Assembly (NCBI GenBank): GCA_030141605.1
Contig: JAQGDQ010001600.1
Coordinates: forward strand, 1-32,883
Direction: 5' to 3'
DNA length: 32,883 nucleotides
Source: Tubiluchus corallicola
Lineage: Eukaryota; Priapulida; Priapulimorpha; Priapulimorphida; Tubiluchidae
The translations under genes and the position numbers were made by a program. The notes below the pieces were generated by a model. That model had not been told where the DNA came from, made no database searches, and worked only from the letters and a program-made list of their open reading frames with translations. Positions 22,401-28,375 of this stretch are shown here, in pieces; position 1 is the first letter of the stretch; each line of letters begins with the position of its first letter.

Positions 22401-24861
22401 TAAGCAATTAGCTAACTTAAGCTATTAATGCAGCCTAAGTATGGGACATACACAAAATCATACTAGAATACAGTTCAACTATATTAGAAGGGGTTGCAAT
22501 GCTGCTCGGTAGTTCTTATATTCCAGACTGACGTCACGGACGTCACAGGCAGCTACCACCACACCTGAAAATTTCTATACGGCGGTAGCATAAATCAACT
22601 TTACGCTTTAAAGGCAGTTTTTTTTATAAACTTTTATAAATTTCTTTGTTATATTTCTCTAAGTTTAAGTGGGCAACAATAAAATAACCCAACATGCTAC
22701 GTGATTTGTCCTTTCTTTTAATATTGTATACTTAATATTTAATAGTCTTAACGTCAGTACATAATAGAAATTGAACTGCTGGAATTGTGGCATTTTTTTC
22801 TTTTTGGACATGTCTCTAATTATCTATACGATGATAATTAGGTTTACCTGTGATGTAAAAAACTGCCTCCCATCCTATATAGTGACAGATTGCTGCTCCT
22901 AAAGGAAACACCACAACATTACCAACTGAATATCCTGAAAAAATACAATGAGGTTGAGTCTACATTTAGCTAAAGATGATAATTTTTTTAACCTGTGAAG
23001 TTCAATGTCATGTCATAATCTCTTACCTGCAATTGTGAATGCGACTAGTTTAGATCGTTCCAGTGGAGGCGCCCAAGCTCCCAATAATACCTGGAGAGCT
23101 GGTTGCGTTACGCTCTACAGAAAAATAAGAATATTGTTAAAGCGCCTCATGTAACAGGAGGCTCATTACGTAATAATGTAGCATTAGGCAACATAACAAA
23201 TTTTACATCATCATGTAACAATTTTTGCTTCTTTGTATAATTACCCTGAATGACAAAATGTGCTCTGTACAGCTACGTCCACATTCGGCACTAAGTGGTC
23301 TTATTTTGTTGTAATTATAATCAAGACGTATACACAAAATTGCATAGCATTTATTCCACGGCAGCTTTTTTCGATCTAATTTGCCTTTTTCTCTCTTTGA
23401 AACCAACAGTGGAGTTGACCGAATACCAATATTTTAGAAACGAGCCCTACAAGAATGCCACATTTAACAAATAAGTGAAAAGCGCCATCATTATAAAAGT
23501 CAAAATAACAGGGTTTATGCGCTATACAGGTGTGTAGATACAACAAAACGAGATTATAATGTGGAAAACAACATGCAGGTATTAGGAAAGGTAAACTATT
23601 GTAAATACGACACTGCGCGGAACTCACGTTTATGCGCTACCAATTAAAATATGTTCCTAAATGTTTTTTCTGGGATTTTACTCGTCAAATACTAATAAGT
23701 ATTGTCTGAAATCGATTTTAATATTTTTGAATATTTCACAAACAAATCTTACCTCAAAAATTCCTTGCATGATTCTTACTGCAATTAATGTTATGTAACT
23801 GTAGTTAGCTGCTACAGGTATGACCAGTGCCAACAAGCTAACTATCAGTAAAGAAAACCCGTAGATTAATCGCCCTCCGTACCGCAAAGCCAGCCATCCT
23901 CCAGGAATTTGAGCGACCAAGTAGCCCCAGAAAAAAGAGCTAAGAATTAGTCCTTGAACTGGTTTCTCCCACGTGAAAGTTCCTGACTAAAAAATGGTCA
24001 CCATTAAAGTCTAAAATCTGCTGTTGTCAATTTTATAACTTCATAAATTTATAACATTTTAGTACCAATCCATTTAACCATTACTACGTGTGACTGATTC
24101 ACAATTTCTACTTGAACACAAATTCCATTCCACTGAAAATCGATTCGGACCCCAGATTTTTAATTTTCTGCCGAGAAACTATGCAGGCAATGCAGCTGAT
24201 CTAAGCAGAGCCGAGTTACTAGGATTAAATTTTGTTAGAACTCACCCATCACCAGGGCCTGTGTTTTCAAAACTTCGTCTTCGTACGCTATTAGACAGCT
24301 GTTGCCAATAATTTTAACTTAATTCCGAAATGGCAGCAGTTTCATCCTAGATAGCTAATATATTTGAATAATATTACAACTACTTATAAGTACTATAATC
24401 ATACAAAGACAGCAGTCGCTGTGTCATCATCTTCCACCGGACACTGTCCATACTTTGCTGTACCATTGTTGATGTAGTTTGCAGAATTTGTGGTCAGTTC
24501 CCTAACCCATGTGTTATTTACCATGCAGACTATTGCGATGCTCATGTTAAATCTGAGTAAATATACCACGACATTTCCAAAAAAAAGTATCAAGGCTAGA
24601 CCAAACCTGGCCGAGAATAACATCGGACCTGTAAAAAAGCAAACAAAAGTTGTGGGCAAACTAAGCCACGGGAAATACAGCAACAATAGTAGCATCGATA
24701 ACAAACAAAATATATGCGAGTATATTGGAAGAATCAATTTTTGCAAGAAAGATATAAAGGAATTAAAGAAGGCATATAAAGTGAGCGAAAATCAAACGAA
24801 CGTACGAAAAGAATGGCGTAAAACAAGATGCTGTCAAAGTCCACCGATTTGCTAACGCACC
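10248..24861 (-). CDS. SLC17-family anion transporter gene (sialin/vesicular-type), whole locus
   Basis: A major-facilitator transporter of the SLC17 family, which moves organic anions such as sialic acid, glutamate or urate, driven by proton or membrane potential, in lysosomal, vesicular or plasma membranes. The minus-strand coding exons join in matching phase: 24628-24405, 23986-23753, 23114-23027, 22934-22848, 14276-14149, 12841-12692, 12127-11998, 11558-11317, 10448-10248, preceded by a 5' exon ending at 24861. From the Met in exon 2 the product is 492 residues, close to sialin. Family hallmarks are LLRFNMSIAIVCMV in helix 1, GGWLALRYGGR (MFS motif A), WAPPLERSK, GHDSPGKHPRIS and DIAARYGGIIMGISNT. 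N-glycosylation sequons (NNT, NGT) lie in the first luminal loop. A 7.8-kb LTR retrotransposon sits in the intron between 22848 and 14276. The substrate cannot be assigned. The promoter and first five exons are repeated in inverted orientation to the right. Confidence 0.9.
11001..11242 (+). repeat. 50-bp minisatellite, about five copies, in SLC17 last intron
   Basis: Units with (G)TCTTGGTGATTCTGGGC...GTCCGTCGCTTAGGAA recur with starts of the GTCTTG/GCCTTG word at 11005, 11055, 11105, 11156 and 11202, so the spacing is 50, 50, 51 and 46 bp. The copies are diverged by several substitutions. An 80-codon minus ORF through it (11033-11275) is a by-product. Confidence 0.85.
11317..11558 (-). CDS. 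SLC17 exon 9: helices 9-11
   Basis: The acceptor CGTTACAG|GGTTG and donor ATTCAG|GTATGC bound 242 nt, in phase with exon 8. It contains the signature DIAARYGGIIMGISNTISTL followed by SGILSPYIVG, equivalent to DIAP-YA-ILMGI-N of sialin. The family's usual Pro is Ala here. Confidence 0.9.
11998..12127 (-). CDS. SLC17 exon 8: helix 8 and ADxxRxxxILST loop
   Basis: The acceptor TTCTTTTAG|AATGG and donor AATATTG|GTGAGA bound 130 nt. It reads NGLYSALPWLFNAVTMIICG, then VADEIRRREILSTKNVRRV, matching the cytoplasmic loop between helices 8 and 9 of this family. It ends in phase 1. Confidence 0.88.
12692..12841 (-). CDS. SLC17 exon 7: helices 7-8 (start)
   Basis: The acceptor TTCCGCAG|GAATC and donor AGACAA|GTAAGT bound 50 codons, phase 0. 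It reads ESIVPWKAVFTSIPVWATIV, NDFAASWGGYTIAVSLPLFM and REILHFDIRQ, corresponding to PW-K-I-S-P-VWA of SLC17 proteins. Confidence 0.9.
12842..14148. repeat. SLC17 intron with A/AAAC-rich and TA microsatellites
   Basis: About 13250-13330 is an (AAAC)n-like run. About 13555-13581 and 13590-13640 are TA and TTATA runs. The rest is AT-rich without supported coding sequence. The hydrophobic ORFs of 13180-13543 (-) are translations of this low-complexity DNA. Confidence 0.65.
14149..14276 (-). CDS. SLC17 exon 6: helix 6 and central cytoplasmic loop
   Basis: The acceptor TATTGTAG|GGTCA and donor AAACAG|GTTTTA bound 128 nt, in phase with exon 5 (G+GG = Gly). It reads GSIGIIWFAFWLIFGHDSPG and KHPRISKQEKEYIENALAEN, matching the conserved D(S/T)P-KH-RIS-EKEYI loop. 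It lies left of the retrotransposon, which proves that the element is intronic. Confidence 0.88.
14277..14710. other. SLC17 intron left of the retrotransposon
   Basis: Nothing firm is seen. Overlapping ORFs on both strands (14359-14676 plus, 14373-14591 minus) have no recognisable domain. The minus one has a hydrophobic N-terminus, but there is no other support. Confidence 0.35.
14711..14715. repeat. Target-site duplication, left copy (GGCAG)
   Basis: GGCAG directly precedes the TGTGATATATG end of the left LTR and is repeated directly after the right LTR. A 5-bp duplication fits Ty3/gypsy-type integration. Confidence 0.9.
14716..16004 (-). repeat. 3' LTR (left) of the retrotransposon
   Basis: 1289 bp. 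Compared with the other LTR it has an additional 13 bp around 15327-15340 (CTACCATTGGTAC), lacks one CA pair near 15588, and reads ACCGGTT instead of ACTGGTT near 15151. On the minus strand it starts TGTGACGTCC and ends TATCACA. A 92-codon plus-strand ORF inside (15075-15353) is present in both LTRs and is considered chance. Confidence 0.95.
16005..16017 (-). promoter_or_regulatory. Polypurine tract candidate
   Basis: The minus strand reads GATCGGGGGCTA immediately before the 3' LTR (TGTGACG). The G5 run is the likely core, although the flanking CTA makes the tract imperfect. Confidence 0.45.
16018..16755 (-). other. Retrotransposon 3' untranslated internal region
   Basis: About 740 bp between the polyprotein stop and the 3' LTR, without RT, env or other domain on either strand. 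The 64-codon ORF at 16491-16685 shows no family feature. Confidence 0.5.
16756..20634 (-). CDS. Gag-protease-integrase-RNase H polyprotein of the LTR element (RT missing)
   Basis: One ORF of 1292 codons. Residues 1-430 are Gag-like: an N-terminal helical domain, a Pro/Thr linker and a capsid-like helical part (about 225-390). A CCHC zinc knuckle follows (C431, C434, H439, C444). The aspartic protease has the DSGA active site at 506-509. Integrase has an HHCC zinc region (about 742-782) and a DD(35)E core with D812, D871 and E907 (exactly 35 residues between the last two), then a GPY-type C-terminal module (about 1040-1090). RNase H occupies about 1155-1292 with acidic residues D1173, E1216, D1241 and D1284 in the expected motifs (TTDAS, ELE, RTDQRSL, VADALSR). 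The reverse transcriptase (LPQG, YxDD) that should stand between integrase and RNase H is absent, with fewer than 70 linker residues in its place. Gag and Pol share one frame. All visible active sites are intact. Start: first in-frame ATG; Met4 is an alternative. Confidence 0.93.
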   Translation of the reverse strand: MFIMESRLYTETDLKQLNKPQLIEVANTLGLLLDPNKTTKTQSIQHILQAYKTMEQGQQFSDLPLTPGHVKGVNVDTVRTPDGAAGAIERSTQSFVSGLVDQGQSTRPTNKLIVSTGTPVAAELRGAQEPGSAPQRTTVAPMPVLGDVKVESKPIKLPELTAEALSTLDGEVAKEFLQLQQQIVQLEIRKLEVAPTISLHQSMPVLSPIAASTPTAPSCAPCKRMKVRTYYEDKEDIHEFLDWFETCAVTNGIEEEYWSACIGPALTGRAANAYQQLPRTDVKNYSLVKKALVNAYILSTDVYRKRFRTLEKSKNETYRQFFLKVERALTDYVEAMDAVDSYPKLFQLIAMEQMMNKMPTDLTTWLRREEPQSGTEMATLADKYVASYQDMGRNPDHFRRPDKFATRPMMKKQSAAPTTNADQGEPRRIVCYGCGKPGHRRSECRSSSGTNALTRNKLGKPNRQLFSDIELIQSVNNERWKDIPKDTLPYMFEALINGNPITGQRDSGANVSMLHPNFVKKEQYLKQDPKSLLCIHGHKAPCKVAEIEIICPSLNISGCLTVTVVDNLPADFLLGNNYLSSLKPFSSETEVDPQNKWNQTGAPEMQGRPQIPVPITANPIDDTRNLSETGFAVTRAKAAKLQAEVKRDEQLQKEVFTPGNAVQNSLLDIPLEQVKTEQTEDVTLRNLIDHAVTLKEARRNGKGYFLRNGVLYYLCKQRNASPPRELLVLPKVLRKQVLELAHDARTAGHLGINKTTHRVLQEFIWPHVKRNVRQYCRSCIACQRTARVRKSDKVPLKPLPIPSQPFYRVAMDLIGPLDRTPAGNKYALVLIDHATRYPDCYPLPNIETKTVLQAVLQFCCRYGIPREILTDQGTQFISALTCSLEQELGVKGIYTSAFAPSTNGLCERYNQSLKHSIRRLVQDRPNLPWDEAVPFVLFAYREVPQESTGYSPNELVFGYPLRGPLSMLKERWGCEKPPALEDVDEYVTRILNTLDKTLEDAHQSLEAAKLAQKGWYDKLTRQKNFQVGDKVMLQRLKKGSKMLSTWRGPYPIVDKISDYTYKVKIGKSGKRRDCRICHINRLKPYVDREEELVLLALYAECKDNAQINWEEIENDCVKIGAGQVEESSLPEYAFFPTAKTTQSINDIQLPDYLTSDSVLHSPNFDETFILTTDASFTGLGAVLSQDRKDGLGEVPITYISRKLTAPETRYSVVELECLSVVFSIEKLRYYLEGREFILRTDQRSLLALDKMRKRNRRLCHWALKLTEYAFTIEHISAAQNPVADALSRLQSE
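20635..21256 (-). other. Retrotransposon 5' leader
   Basis: About 620 bp between the primer site and the polyprotein start. It is AT-rich and holds no supported ORF. It probably holds the RNA packaging signal by position only. Confidence 0.5.
21257..21267 (-). promoter_or_regulatory. Primer binding site, tRNA-Leu-like
   Basis: On the minus strand TGGTGTCAGAA starts two bases after the LTR. It is complementary to the 3' end ...TTCTGACACCA known from animal tRNA-Leu (11 nt including CCA); the following bases do not continue the match. Position and TGG start are typical of a minus-strand primer site. Confidence 0.75.
21270..22547 (-). repeat. 5' LTR (right) of the retrotransposon
   Basis: 1278 bp, nearly identical to the left LTR. 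The length difference (11 bp) is fully explained by the two indels noted (13 bp lost, 2 bp gained). It should carry the element's promoter in U3 at its right end. Confidence 0.95.
22529..22545 (-). promoter_or_regulatory. CRE-like sites at the U3 end of the LTR
   Basis: A full TGACGTCA (22529-22536) and a GACGTCA (22539-22545) sit at the extreme end of the LTR, and the same pair is at 15986-16002 in the other LTR. The first matches the ATF/CREB octamer. TGACTCA (AP-1-like) lies further inside (15840-15846 in the left LTR). A regulatory role is inference. Confidence 0.4.
22548..22552. repeat. Target-site duplication, right copy (GGCAG)
   Basis: GGCAG follows the ...GACGTCACA end of the right LTR. 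An exact match to the left copy supports a single intact insertion. Confidence 0.9.
22848..22934 (-). CDS. SLC17 exon 5: helix 5 region
   Basis: The 87-nt exon has acceptor TTTTTCAG|GATAT and donor ATCACAG|GTAAAC. It encodes YSVGNVVVFPLGAAICHYIG and WEAVFYIT. The following intron contains the LTR retrotransposon, so its next exon is 8.6 kb away. Confidence 0.9.
23027..23114 (-). CDS. SLC17 exon 4: WAPPLERSK segment
   Basis: The 88-nt exon has acceptor CTGTAG|AGCG and donor TTGCAG|GTAAGA. It encodes SVTQPALQVLLGAWAPPLER and the start of the next helix. WAPPLERSK is the most recognisable SLC17 signature. It ends in phase 1. Confidence 0.9.
23753..23986 (-). CDS. SLC17 exon 3: helices 2-4
   Basis: The acceptor ATTTTTTAG|TCAGG is at 23986 and the donor TTTGAG|GTAAGA follows 23753. 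It has 78 codons, phase 0 at both ends. It reads SGTFTWEKPVQGLILSSF, then QIPGGWLALRYGGR (the cytoplasmic MFS signature loop) and VRIMQGIFE. Confidence 0.9.
24405..24628 (-). CDS. SLC17 exon 2: N-terminus and first transmembrane helix
   Basis: The acceptor TTTTTACAG|GTCCG is at 24628 and the donor GTCTTT|GTATGA follows 24405 (phase 0). It encodes MLFSARFGLALILFFGN, helix 1 with its conserved Arg-Phe-Asn, and a luminal loop with two N-glycosylation sequons and an acidic VEDDD stretch. Confidence 0.85.
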
Positions 24862-24960
24862 TTTTGTTGAATATATATCGAGACTTGAGGAAGTAGCTGC
24901 ACACGAACCGATGGATCGTCTGGTAGCACCATAATTTCGTAACTCTTGAGTTGCATCTTC
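24861..24960 (-). other. SLC17 5' exon (mostly UTR or N-terminal coding; 5' end unknown)
   Basis: A donor AAAAG|GTGCGT follows 24861 and faces the acceptor at 24628. The frame that would continue into exon 2 reads a polar N-terminus (ending SSSLDIYSTKG) back to a TAG, with no ATG. The only good ATG (24956-24954) is in another frame and would stop ten codons into exon 2 at a TAG, so it behaves as an upstream ORF overlapping the main start. The most conservative model starts translation at ATG 24623-24621 in exon 2. A further 5' exon or another donor is possible. The 5' limit given is approximate. Confidence 0.45.
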
Positions 24961-25270
24961 GTGCGTCGTGTTGCGTAATTCAGCTTTGAAAGCCGATTCA
25001 GAGACCCAGTTTAAACTCTAGGACACTGTAGAATCAATTGTAGAGTCATTGTAGGGCCTGAACTAAAATTTGTGTGCGCATGCGCAAGATTGTAACCTAG
25101 TTGTGCTAATTGCTCTTGCAGATTTCTTGAAATTTGTGGCTATTATACTGGTTATGCTGTGAAGTCATTCATACTAAAACGTGTGTGAATATATATACTT
25201 TTGGTTTATGATAATATCTTTTTCGTGCTGTTGAAAGTTTTTGGAGAAAACGTGAAAAAACGACAAAATA
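24862..25270 (-). promoter_or_regulatory. Putative SLC17 promoter with NRF-1-like palindrome
   Basis: About 400 bp upstream of the 5' exon donor. TGCGCATGCGCA at 25075-25086 matches the NRF-1 consensus YGCGCAYGCGCR, typical of housekeeping promoters. No TATA box at a fixed distance is evident. The start site is unknown. Confidence 0.4.
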
Positions 25271-25700
25271 GGTGTAGCAATCGCTAATGTTGAGCTATTT
25301 TGGCGCCCATTGGGGTGGTGGCAATAATCGTTGTGATTTGCCTGAACAATGAGTCACAAAGACCCAGGGCCTATTTCAGCCTAGGCGAGGCCCGGGGAAG
25401 TGGGGCGTGTGAGGCCCCATGGGGGGGGGGGGGCATTGAAGCGCCGGGGGGCGATTACTACCATGATTGGCGCCCAGAAAATTTTTGAACTGCTAGAACG
25501 CCGGAGAAGCATTTTCGAAGAGAAAATATGGAGTTATACAGTTGTTAAAGGAAAGAACAATTGAAAGAAAAACTGCTTTATTCTCAAGACCAGTCCTTAA
25601 TACTTGTTAATACTGGCAAACGGCGCGCGTGGGGCAAGAGAAAGAGAGGAGGCAGTATGTTCGCATAAAGCAAAAAAAAGTGTTACCTTGGCGCGAGGCC
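25271..25700 (+). other. G-rich stretch with a 13-G run, possible LINE 5' UTR
   Basis: It contains AGGCCCGGGGAAG and AGGCCCCGGGGAAG-type words, a run of 13 Gs (about 25421-25433) and CGCCGGGGGGCG. It lies just before the LINE ORF1-like remnant and so may be its 5' UTR. Several ORFs through it are composition effects. An inverted copy is at 29730-30158. Confidence 0.35.
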
Positions 25701-26346
25701 CCCTGGAGGGTGAGGCCCCGGGGAAGTATCCCCACTTAGTAGTCAATCGACCGATTCTAGCGAACAAGCTAGAGAAAGAAAAAGTTGTGAGTTTTGCCGG
25801 TCTGCTAAATCACCAGTACGTCTTGCAAGACTCTGCGCTGTTGTCTGCAGCAAATGCGAGAACAATCACCTAGATGAGAACAATAGGCGAAATTCTGTCA
25901 GCGACTTAACATGTATTTCCTTAGACAGTAGGGCTACAGTTACTTCGGACACTAGCCTATACTTCACTTAAACTGAAAACAAAGAAAACAGTGCAAACCC
26001 TGAAGACAAAATTATAGCTGATTTAAAAACCGCAGCCATCAATTTGATTAAATTATGCAACGACAGAAATCAAATAACTGAGGTCCTGAATATTCTGTCG
26101 GGAAAGCAAACTGTCTGTCAGTCCGATTTTGAAACTAGAATTAGCCAGTTGAGTGATAAACTTGAAGCTCTAGACAATAAAATGAGCTGCAGCTCAAAAC
26201 CATTGTGGAGTGATATAGTATCGATGCCTAGAGCCGAGAATAGTGCCAAGCTGTCAACAGAAAACAAGTCTGACGACAAAATGAAATTAACCAAAACCAT
26301 TTATGATCCGTCTCGTACTGTAATAATCAGCAACGTAAAAGATAAA
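25701..26346 (+). pseudogene. LINE ORF1-like remnant: Cys-rich finger plus coiled coil
   Basis: One plus-strand frame reads a cysteine-rich module (KSCEFCRSAKS then RLCAVVCSKCENN: CxxC...C-x3-C-x2-C), a Ser/Asp-rich linker, an in-frame TAA near 25970, and then DLKTAAINLIKLCNDRNQ with a predicted coiled coil (SDFETRISQLSDKLEALDNK) and TVIISNVKDK. A zinc finger plus coiled coil fits ORF1 of CR1/L2/Jockey-type LINEs. It has no ATG and carries a stop, so it is decayed. At about 26346 it is cut by the 3' tail of an oppositely oriented LINE. The open part from 26044 to 26385 runs into that tail. Confidence 0.5.
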
Positions 26347-26601
26347 TTATATAATAATAATAATAAATCTTTATTAAAGAAATGAATATATATACACAAA
26401 GGTGCCTCTTTTTGCAGGCTCAGATCAACAAATTACATTTTCACATAACAAATCTTTTAAATCCAGTTTCACACTATGTACAACGAATAACATTTTATAC
26501 TTAAATTAGATATAATTTCAAACGAATCACAAGTATTATACAAACAAATTAACTTTACACAACTACATAATTTATTTTTTTTATACTATAGCGGGCCTAA
26601 A

Positions 26602-27669
26602 TTAACAGTTACTTAGTATAAAATTGTCCCTGATCAGGTTAGTGAAAGCCATTATTAAATTTTTATCAGATTGAAGCATAATATTACGTGTATAATTGGC
26701 ATCAGCTATTTCCATGAACGGCATTCTTTTTGCATTATCTATTTTATTACATCTGAATAAAATGTGCTGAGGAGTTTGCTCTTCTTCTCCACATGGACAT
26801 AAACTAGTATCACACATATTAAGTCTATACAAAAAGCAGTTAAAATTCCCCTGGCCAGTTAAAAAGGACATGGCAATGGATTCTATTTTCCTTTCATTAT
26901 TTCCAAGTGGCAAATTTAAGGGTGTACATTTTATATTCTGTATTTCAACATTATCTCCTCGAAATTGCATAACATGCCTATATTTAGTTGCCCAGGTATA
27001 AGAAACATAATCTGTAATTTGACGTTTGGTATAAATTAACATATTTTCAGGAATTTGTTCAAGATCTGTATTACGAAAGTTTTCATTCCAGACAAATTTT
27101 AAAAAGTTTCTCACAGTCTGCACATTTGTATACATAATATTTTTATAAATATGTCTTCCTGTCAGACGTGCACTACCATACCGCAGAATCTGTTGTTTTA
27201 CTAAATCATTAGCGCTCTGACATAATGTCTTAAGACATGATTTAACCACAATTACATTTAGTTCAATGTCTAACGGTGGAAGACCACAAAGTAATTCCAA
27301 TTTAGTACGATCTGGTTTAAAAGCCAACCCCGCAGAAACTTTCATTATATCATAGGTTATATCTTCAAATACGGTAAGTTTTTTACCTAACCATAAAATA
27401 GCACCATACAGTATAATCGGCAAAATAGTAGTTTTATAAATATTTACAATGGTAGCAAGTCGCAAACCTACATATTTACTGCAATTGTTTTTTACTTTCA
27501 ACCGTCTATACCATACCTTTTTATGAACATTGCCCGCGTGTTTAACAAATGTTAATTTCCGATCAACAGTTAGGCCTAATATTTTGCTGTCTTCAACAAA
27601 CAATATTTCATTGTTACTAATTTTTAAATTGTCTGGCTTGTTATTTTCATCCCATGCCCCTACTAGCAT
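26602..27669 (-). pseudogene. LINE ORF2 C-terminal open segment
   Basis: 355 codons open from 27669 to the natural stop at 26602. It covers the thumb/connection region (SKILGLTVDRKLTF, LPIILYGAILWLG) and the Cys/His motif (CPCGEEEQ...HILFRC) usual at the end of LINE ORF2 proteins. It is continuous with the RT core only across a frameshift. Confidence 0.75.
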
Positions 27670-28339
27670 GCTTCTGTCTTACCAGGTAACGTATTTATCT
27701 TTAAACGCCATTTCTGGCACCACTTGTGAAGCACATCACAACAGCTTTGTGCAGTTGTAACACAGGTTTGCGGGTCTGTATTTGACACATACAAAGATCC
27801 ATCATCAACATACTTGTACTTTTTAACAGAGTCATGCATATTAGCATATTATAAAACATATCTGCAATGAAAAATATAAACAGTATTGGGGCTATAACTG
27901 ACCTCTGTGGGAGTCCTAAATTGCATCGATATTGATCGGACATATAATCATTTATCTTTATGCAGATATTGCGATTTTGTAATATATATGCTATAAGGCG
28001 TAGCATAGACCCTCGTACATTTGCACAAATAAGTTTAAATAATAAACCTTCAACCCAAACACTGTCGAACGCTTTTTCGTAATCACAGCAAATTGTTATA
28101 CCGTATGCATTATTCTAAATGTCGTCTTCCATATCAGTAACTAATCTGGTTAAATAACGTACTGTATTTTTGCCTTTTATGAAGCCTTCTTGCTCTGTAT
28201 CAATGCAGTTTAACTGAAAGAAATGATTTTTAAGTCTATTTGATATTAAACGCTCAACAAGTTTACCTACATACGAAGAAATGGTTATTGGACGATAATT
28301 ACTGGCATTTGAATAATCGATGTTGTTAGGTTTTTTTAG
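27091..28339. other. 1249-bp unique spacer of the inverted repeat, inside a LINE
   Basis: The spacer carries the RT core of the minus-strand LINE and appears only once. Its left boundary falls in the C-terminal part of the LINE ORF (WNENF region) and its right boundary in the N-terminal RT part (VFIPLKK region). Confidence 0.9.
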
Positions 28340-28375
28340 TGGAATGAAAACTTTCGTAATACAGATCTTGAACAA
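27670..28375 (-). pseudogene. LINE reverse transcriptase core, interrupted
   Basis: Pieces in more than one frame carry the NYRPI, FDSVW, LPQRS and YVDD motifs. One TAG (28115-28117) and at least two frame changes break it. The first ~36 nt (28375-28340) belong to the inverted right arm, so MFKIC at the head of this frame comes from the duplication junction and is not native LINE sequence. Confidence 0.75.

Larger units (their letters stand above)
14716..22547 (-). mobile_element. Complete Ty3/gypsy-superfamily LTR retrotransposon, Gmr1-type domain order, lacking RT
   Basis: The element is 7832 bp in minus orientation. It has two LTRs of about 1.28 kb (TG...CA ends), a 5-bp target duplication, a tRNA-Leu-like primer site next to the right (5') LTR, a G-rich tract next to the left (3') LTR and one long ORF encoding Gag, protease, integrase and RNase H. 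Integrase before RNase H is the order of Gmr1-like elements rather than of standard gypsy. No reverse transcriptase motif is found anywhere in the element. The LTRs seem to differ by one substitution, a 13-bp indel and a 2-bp indel, so insertion was recent. It lies in an SLC17 intron in the same transcriptional sense. Confidence 0.93.
22546..27090 (+). repeat. Left arm of a 4.5-kb inverted repeat
   Basis: 4545 bp whose reverse complement is 28340-32883. Paired positions sum to 55429 in the outer part and 55430 in the inner part, i.e. a single 1-nt net offset. In what I compared, the arms differ by a 1-nt indel (AAAAGTGTTACC versus AAAAGTTTACC, near 25681) and a C/A change (near 25703). The arm contains SLC17 exons 1-5, the promoter region, a LINE ORF1 remnant and the 3' part of another LINE. 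Confidence 0.95.
26347..28339 (-). mobile_element. Non-LTR retrotransposon (LINE), 5'-truncated and damaged
   Basis: The minus strand encodes the reverse transcriptase and C-terminal domain of a LINE. From N to C: VFIPLKK and SNASNYRPIT (start of RT), CCDYEKAFDSVW (motif A), LGLPQRSVIAPILF (motif B), KYKYVDDGSLYV (YVDD, 27801-27812), then the C-terminal region with CPCGEEEQTPQHILFRC and a stop at 26602. Damage: TAG at 28115-28117, a frameshift between motif B and YVDD, and another near 27670. The 3' end is AATAAAG followed by a (TTA)n tail (about 26347-26366). The 5' end is missing. I do not assign a clade. Confidence 0.85.

Noticed and set aside
25701-28339. Twin-priming inversion as the explanation of the opposed LINE parts
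   Set aside because: In twin priming the 3' tail lies at the outer end; here the (TTA)n tail lies at the junction with the ORF1 part, so nested insertion fits better.
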